Assembly (NCBI GenBank): GCA_004297725.1
Contig: SCUS01000112.1
Location: forward strand, 1-64,000
DNA length: 64,000 bases
From: Myxococcaceae bacterium
GTDB lineage: Bacteria; Myxococcota_A; Polyangia; Polyangiales; Ga0077539
Direction of reading: 5' to 3'
Shown: in pieces, positions 60,006 to 64,000 of the stretch
Position numbering within the stretch: position 1 is the stretch's first letter
Layout of the letters: the number at the start of each line of letters is the position of its first letter
Program-made: the position numbers and the translations under genes
Notes under the pieces: model-generated
What the model saw: the letters and a program-made list of their open reading frames with translations, nothing else
Told to the model about the DNA's origin: nothing
Database searches by the model: none

Positions 60006-60761
60006 ATGCCCATCGCCGACGTGACCCTCATCGGTGCGCCCGACGTCCCCGACGACGCCCTCGCGCAGCGCCTCGCCGACGCCCTCTCCTCCGCCCTCGG
60101 CGCCCCCCGCGGGACCACCTGGGTGCGCCTCCACCGCGTCGCCGCGAGCGACTACGCCGAGGACGGCGGCGCCCCGGAGGGGGTGCGCCCGGTCTTCGTC
60201 GACCTGCTGCGCCGGGGATGGCCCGCGGCCGTGGAGGCGCGTGGGGCGTCGCTGCGCGCGGTGGCCGAGGCTGTGGCGCGGGTGTGCGGCCGCCCGGTGG
60301 CGCAGGTGCATGTGCTCGCGGAGGCTCCGGCCGCGGGGCGGGTGGCCTTCGGCGGAGAGCTCGCGGCGGGGATGGCGCGGGAGCGGGCGTCGTCGGGCGC
60401 GAAGTGGGAGGCCATCGTGGGGTACAGCCGCGCGGTGCGCGTGGGCGAGCTGGTCTTCGTCACCGGCACCACAGGGTTCACGGCCGACGGCGGGCACGCG
60501 GACGCCGACGACGCCTACGCGCAGGCGAGGCAGGCGATCGAGAACGTCGGCCGAGCGCTGGCGCAGCTCGGGGTGGGCTTCGAGCAGGTGGTGCGCACGA
60601 GGATGTTCGTGACGGACATCGCGCGCGACTGGGAGGCGATCGGCCGGGCCCACGCGGAGGCCTTCGGGGGAGCGCGCCCGGCGACGTCGATGATCGAGGC
60701 CCGCGCGCTGATCGAGCCGTGGATGCGGGTGGAGATCGAGGTCGACGCCGTCGCGGGCTGA
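60006..60761 (+). CDS. Tautomerase-like/RidA fusion protein
   Basis: The protein has 251 residues. Residues 1-115 resemble tautomerase (4-OT/MIF) family units. The start MPIADVTLIGAPD gives an N-terminal proline, the catalytic base after Met removal, with LAQRLADALSSALGAPRGTTWVRLH, and a second unit from about 60 (FVDLLRRGWPAAVEARGASL). Residues about 125-251 are a RidA/YjgF domain: WEAIVGYSRAVRVGELVFVTG, AQARQAIENVGRALAQLG and VVRTRMFVTDI with the conserved Arg, ending in ATSMIEARALIEPWMRVEIEVDAVAG. RidA hydrolyses reactive enamine/imine intermediates. The fusion suggests linked handling of enol/enamine or keto compounds. I rate the N-terminal assignment at moderate confidence. Confidence 0.8.
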   Translation: MPIADVTLIGAPDVPDDALAQRLADALSSALGAPRGTTWVRLHRVAASDYAEDGGAPEGVRPVFVDLLRRGWPAAVEARGASLRAVAEAVARVCGRPVAQVHVLAEAPAAGRVAFGGELAAGMARERASSGAKWEAIVGYSRAVRVGELVFVTGTTGFTADGGHADADDAYAQARQAIENVGRALAQLGVGFEQVVRTRMFVTDIARDWEAIGRAHAEAFGGARPATSMIEARALIEPWMRVEIEVDAVAG

Positions 60762-60785
60762 GACGGAGGCTCAGCGCTCCTCCGA

Positions 60786-61565
60786 TCAGCGCACCGCCAC
60801 GATGAACAGCCGGGGGAAGCGCAGCAGCACCTTCCCGTCGTGGGCGGCGGGGTAGGCCTCCGCGATGCGCTGCTCGTAGGCGTCGAGGAAGTCGCGCTGC
60901 TCCTCGGGGGTGAGCGGATCGAGGAAGGGTCGCAGGCCGGTTCCCTTGACCCACTCGACGACCGCGGCGGCGTCGGCGAGCGCGTGGTTGTAGACCGTGT
61001 GCCAGAGGTCGAGCCTTCGCGCGTAGGGCAGGAGCACGTCGTAGTAGACCCTCACCGGGCGCAGCGGTTCGCGCGCGGCGTGGCGGAGTCGCTGCGCCCA
61101 CGGGCCCGAGGCCGCCACTTCCTTCATCAGCACATGGGTGGGCTCGGCCAGGTTGTCGGGCATCTGCACCGCCAGCACGCCGCCCGCTTCGAGGGCCTCG
61201 AGCTGCCTCGGCAGCACCGCGAGGTGATCGGGCACCCACTGGTAGACGGCGTTGGCGAAGACCACGTCGGTGCCCGCCTCGGGCAGCCAGCTCTCCGCGT
61301 CGGCCTGCGCGAAGCTCGCCCTGGGAACGCGCCTCCGGGCCTCGGCCAGCATCGCCGGGGAGGTGTCGAGCCCGACGACCTCCGCGGACGGGAAGCGCTC
61401 CACCAGCAGCTCGGTCGAGTTGCCAGGGCCGCACCCCACGTCGACCACCCGCCTCGCAGCCCCCCTCGGAACCTGCGCCAGCAGGTCGCGCGCGGGCCGA
61501 GTGCGCTCGTCCTCGAAGCGGCCATAGACCTCCGGCGACCAGTCGGCGCCCACCCTCTCCACCAT
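60786..61565 (-). CDS. tam: Trans-aconitate 2-methyltransferase
   Basis: The protein has 259 residues, matching Tam (about 250). It starts MVERVGADWSPEVYGRFEDERTRPARDLL, typical of Tam. SAM motif I is RRVVDVGCGPGNSTELLVERFP and motif II VVGLDTSPAMLAEARRR. The later NAVYQWVPDHLAVLPRQLEAL, VQMPDNLAEPTHVLM and VYYDVLLPYARRLDLWHTVYNH are also family features. Tam methylates trans-aconitate, a toxic isomer of the TCA intermediate cis-aconitate. It is the last gene of a minus-strand run that begins right of the window. There is no link to the neighbouring ferritin-like gene apart from orientation. Confidence 0.92.
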   Translation of the reverse strand: MVERVGADWSPEVYGRFEDERTRPARDLLAQVPRGAARRVVDVGCGPGNSTELLVERFPSAEVVGLDTSPAMLAEARRRVPRASFAQADAESWLPEAGTDVVFANAVYQWVPDHLAVLPRQLEALEAGGVLAVQMPDNLAEPTHVLMKEVAASGPWAQRLRHAAREPLRPVRVYYDVLLPYARRLDLWHTVYNHALADAAAVVEWVKGTGLRPFLDPLTPEEQRDFLDAYEQRIAEAYPAAHDGKVLLRFPRLFIVAVR

Positions 61566-61580
61566 CGCTCACCCTCCTGT

Positions 61581-61599
61581 CGTCGCCTGCGGAGCGACG
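61581..61599 (-). terminator. Hairpin before tam
   Basis: CGTCGC and GCGACG form a perfect 6-bp stem with a 7-nt loop in the 42-bp gap between the upstream gene's stop and the tam start. It lacks a U-tract and could be a weak terminator or start-region fold. Confidence 0.35.
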
Positions 61600-61607
61600 G
61601 TGTCCGT

Positions 61608-62726
61608 TCAACGTATCTGCTTCGCCGCGTAGGCAGTGCGCTCCAGCGTCTCGAGCTTGCGACGCGCGTCCTCCACCAGCGCTCGGATGGTCTCCGGCGG
61701 GAGCGCTCCCTCGACGGTGATGCGCACGTCCCGGAAGCCCTCGACGTACCGCACCGTCACCCCGTCGATGGTGATGCGCGAGGTGCCGACGGGCGCGTCC
61801 TCGTCCTCCTCCACCGCGCGGTGCTCCATCGGCGGCGCGTAGCGCCCGGCGTAGACGGCGAAGTCCGGCACCCACCCGATCTCGGCCGTGTGCGTGGCGA
61901 TCTGCTCCCGGTCGAACTCGGACTTCATCGCGGCGTGGTAGGAGGCCCACCGCATCGTCATGAGGTGATTGCGCGCGCCGTCGGCGCGGGTGAGCTCCCA
62001 GAGCGGCCACGCGCGGTCGGTGAGCCGGGTCCACGCGAGGCTCGCGAGGTCGAGGGACCAGTCGTCGATGTTCTCGACGATCTGCTCCGTGCTCTCGACG
62101 CGCTCTCCGCCGCGCACGGTGATCGAGCGTCGGTCGGCCGAGAGCTCGGCGGAGTGCCGGAAGATCCAGCCGGGGTTCTCCCCGGTGGTGACCAGCGGGG
62201 TGATGGCGAGGGTGCGGGTGTCGAGCGCGAAGGAGGGCGTGACGCCAGGGAGGCGCTGCCGCGGGTGACCCAGGCAGCCGAGGATCACCACGCGATCATC
62301 GACCAGGGTCGCCGTGTGGAAGTCGGTCGGGGGGAAGACCTCGTCGGGGTAGCCGTAGACCTCGACCTCGCCGGAAGGCGTCGTGAGGATCACGTCGTTG
62401 TAGATGTAGAAGTCGGGGTCGTAGTGGTCCTCGTGCTCTCCGCCGATGGAGAGCGAGCGGCCGTCGGGGAGCGCGGTGGTGCTCTGACCGAAGCGGCTGC
62501 CGCACCAGCAGGGGCCGACGGTCATCGACGAGGGGCCATCGAAGTATCGGTTGGCCATGTACGCGTTGAGCTCCCGGCGGCTTGCGAGCCAGGACCACAC
62601 CGGGTTGGTGAGCCGCTGCGGGTTGCTCACCCCCACGCGCGGCGAGCGCCACTCGAGGAAGAGCTCGCGGGTGACCGCGCGGGGCGGTCGGTCGTCGCGG
62701 GGGAGCGTGGGCTTCGTGGTGTCCAT
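61608..62726 (-). CDS. Unknown protein with possible Kelch-like beta-propeller motifs
   Basis: The protein has 372 residues from ATG 62726. There is no signal peptide and no membrane helix. It begins LPRDDRPPRAVTRELFLEWR, with later segments TTALPDGRSLSIGGEHEDHYD, DVILTTPSGEVEVYGYPDE, TLVDDRVVILGCLGHPRQR and SLDLASLAWTRLTDRAWPLWE. These suggest a Kelch-like propeller of four or more blades, ending in an alpha/beta segment (ITIDGVTVRYVEGFRDVRITVEG, ALVEDARRKLETLERTAY). No family is recognised. The frame starts 11 bp after the ferritin-like gene, so the two are probably co-transcribed and perhaps function together. Confidence 0.7.
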   Translation of the reverse strand: MDTTKPTLPRDDRPPRAVTRELFLEWRSPRVGVSNPQRLTNPVWSWLASRRELNAYMANRYFDGPSSMTVGPCWCGSRFGQSTTALPDGRSLSIGGEHEDHYDPDFYIYNDVILTTPSGEVEVYGYPDEVFPPTDFHTATLVDDRVVILGCLGHPRQRLPGVTPSFALDTRTLAITPLVTTGENPGWIFRHSAELSADRRSITVRGGERVESTEQIVENIDDWSLDLASLAWTRLTDRAWPLWELTRADGARNHLMTMRWASYHAAMKSEFDREQIATHTAEIGWVPDFAVYAGRYAPPMEHRAVEEDEDAPVGTSRITIDGVTVRYVEGFRDVRITVEGALPPETIRALVEDARRKLETLERTAYAAKQIR

Positions 62727-62737
62727 AGGGCGAGAGA

Positions 62738-63892
62738 TCACCCGAGGCGCTGCACGCGTCGCCGAGCGTCGTCGAGCGTGCGGGCGTAGGACTCGGCCTC
62801 CAGGGCGTGGCCGTGGATGCCCCAGCGCTCCCACGATCCCTCGTCGGCGGCGGTCGGGAGGCGCTCTCGGGCGCTCCTGGGGAGGCCCGAGAGGGCGCCG
62901 TGGAGGGCGTGAAGGACGGGCGCTCCGCCCTCGGCGACGCACCACTCGACCACGTCCCAGCCGTGCGCGGCGTGGCGTCCCTCGTCGGCGGCGATGGTCT
63001 TCAGCGCGTCGCGAAAGGCGCCCTCCTCGCAGCGCAGCGCGACGGCGGCGGCGAGGCGCGCGGAGACCCCTTCGTTGATGGCTCCGTCGATGAGCGAGTC
63101 GACCGCGAGGGAGGCGAGGGCGACGACGCGCACCCTCGACAGGGACGGAAGGTGCGCGGCCTCGGGGAAGGCTCCGGGGCTGACGGCGCGGCCGTCGATG
63201 GCGCGGGCGAGGGCGAAGCAGAGCTCCGCGTGGCGCACCTCGTCGAGCGCGTCGCGCTGCGCGGCGGCGACGAGGGGGGGAGGCGCTCCGAGGCCCAGCA
63301 GGTCGAGGGTGAGCCGGGCGAAGGCGGCGACGGAGGCGTGCTCGGTGCGGCCGTTCTCCCTCCATCGGGCGGCGAGGTCCTCGCGCGAGGCGGGGTCGAC
63401 GTGGAGGACGATGGGCTGCGAGGCCCAGCTCCCATCGGGCTGGAGGGGAGGGAGCGCGGGGCGGCCGAGGTGGCGCACCTGGCGCCCGCGGCCGATGACA
63501 GGCAGCACGAGGCACGCGAAGAGGAAGCCGAAGAGCTGCATCGCCACGCCGAGGATGCCGAGGGGGACGGCGGCGGTCGCGAGGGAGCGGCCGCGCTCGG
63601 CGACGGGGTGCGACGGGACCTCGCGGCGCACATCGAGCCCGGAGCGGGCGCCGCGGTAGCCGAGGTAGAGCGAGGCCAGCGAGGCGAGGGCGATCATGGC
63701 CACGGCGAGGAGCGCGATCTCCCGCGACCGGATGCCAGCGACATGGAGCAGGGGCAGCAGGAGCATGAACGCCGGGACGAGCAGCACCGAGGCGAGCGAG
63801 AGCTTGAACGCGAGGACGGCGCGAGGGTTCCACGGAGCGGCGGCCGTGGGCGTGGAGGGTTCGCGGTAGCCGGGCTGGTCGGGCTGCGTCAT
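62738..63892 (-). CDS. Ferritin-like domain protein with N-terminal membrane segments
   Basis: The protein has 384 residues. Three hydrophobic helices lie at about 28-52 (SLASVLLVPAFMLLLPLLH), 58-78 and 105-132 (AVPLGILGVAMQLFGFLF). The C-terminal 200 residues are a ferritin-like four-helix domain with a di-iron pattern: WRENGRTEHASVAAFARL, DEVRHAELCFALA, EEGAFRDALKT and ADEGRHAAHGWDVVEWC. The E...ExxH sites occur twice, as in the VIT1/rubrerythrin-like superfamily. Roles may include a membrane-bound oxidase or iron handling. It is co-directional with the unknown gene at 61608 and the partial gene at the right edge. Confidence 0.8.
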   Translation of the reverse strand: MTQPDQPGYREPSTPTAAAPWNPRAVLAFKLSLASVLLVPAFMLLLPLLHVAGIRSREIALLAVAMIALASLASLYLGYRGARSGLDVRREVPSHPVAERGRSLATAAVPLGILGVAMQLFGFLFACLVLPVIGRGRQVRHLGRPALPPLQPDGSWASQPIVLHVDPASREDLAARWRENGRTEHASVAAFARLTLDLLGLGAPPPLVAAAQRDALDEVRHAELCFALARAIDGRAVSPGAFPEAAHLPSLSRVRVVALASLAVDSLIDGAINEGVSARLAAAVALRCEEGAFRDALKTIAADEGRHAAHGWDVVEWCVAEGGAPVLHALHGALSGLPRSARERLPTAADEGSWERWGIHGHALEAESYARTLDDARRRVQRLG

Positions 63893-63932
63893 GGGAAGGG
63901 CACTCCTCGCGGCCGAGTATGCGCGAGGACGG

Positions 63933-64000
63933 TCAGCGCCACTGCACCCATTGGAGCCTGGTCCAGGCGAGGGTCGAGGCGTCGCAGAGTGCGGCGGTGA
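63933..64000 (-). CDS. C-terminal end of a gene entering from the right (partial)
   Basis: Only 22 codons plus one base are visible, ending TGA at 63933-63935. The frame reads TAALCDASTLAWTRLQWVQWR. The segment DASTLAWTRL resembles DLASLAWTRL in the propeller-like gene at 61608, so this may be a paralog or a similar blade. It ends 40 bp before the ferritin-like gene on the same strand. Too short for a firm call. Confidence 0.35.
   Translation of the reverse strand, partial: TAALCDASTLAWTRLQWVQWR

Overview
The window is GC-rich bacterial chromosome (about 70% G+C by eye, strong third-position G/C). Its content points to a myxobacterium-like member of the Myxococcota, probably Polyangiales or a relative. 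The reasons are many secreted lipoproteins with Asp/Ser/Thr-rich linkers, two very large cysteine-rich repeat lipoproteins, a sigma-54 activator in a complex signalling locus, FG-GAP, EF-hand and thrombospondin-type calcium motifs, and a eukaryote-like multifunctional beta-oxidation enzyme. This assignment is inferred from gene content; there is no rRNA or other taxonomic marker. I saw no tRNA, rRNA, CRISPR array, insertion sequence or prophage.

Layout. 1-8.6 kb: four minus-strand exported proteins (a giant Cys-rich lipoprotein cut by the window edge, a CehA/McbA-type PHP metallohydrolase lipoprotein, two unknowns). 8.7-13.7 kb: an FG-GAP beta-propeller lipoprotein, an unknown protein, a methyltransferase, a LysR regulator and a DUF2938 membrane protein. 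13.9-20.7 kb: a second giant Cys-rich lipoprotein, an OmpA-type lipoprotein and a Kelch-like lipoprotein. 20.7-30.6 kb: alpha-glucan phosphorylase, a PabB-type chorismate enzyme, a two-haem-motif beta-propeller lipoprotein, an ABC-F ATPase, an FKBP isomerase and an HNH nuclease, with a striking long inverted repeat at 29.8-29.9 kb. 30.6-31.1 kb: a structured gene-poor stretch with an AT-richer insert.

31.1-35.3 kb: DUF429 protein, two GNAT acetyltransferases, an L,D-transpeptidase lipoprotein and a divergent tRNA-guanine transglycosylase. 35.4-39.2 kb: a two-gene operon for peroxisome-like beta-oxidation (an MFE-2-type SDR/hydratase/double-SCP2 protein plus an SCPx-type thiolase), preceded by a perfect 22-bp palindromic operator. 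39.2-44.2 kb: a lipoprotein, a thioredoxin-fold-like protein, an EF-hand protein, a TonB-like protein and an orphan DNA methyltransferase.

44.2-55.8 kb: a continuous minus-strand potassium locus. In transcription order it holds a KdpD sensor module without a kinase, a receiver protein, a sigma-54 response regulator, a separate histidine kinase, a 27-residue membrane peptide, kdpF, kdpA, kdpB, kdpC and an outer-membrane beta-barrel protein. The stop codons of the first two regulators and of kdpC overlap the next start as GTGA. The standard KdpDE pair appears split and rewired to a sigma-54 activator, and an outer-membrane channel has been added to the inner-membrane pump.

55.9-64 kb: an unknown secreted protein, an Eis-like acetyltransferase, a coiled-coil membrane protein, a tautomerase-like/RidA fusion, trans-aconitate methyltransferase, and an unknown protein with a membrane-anchored ferritin-like protein. 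The most interesting loci are the rewired kdp locus and the MFE-2/SCPx operon with its operator.
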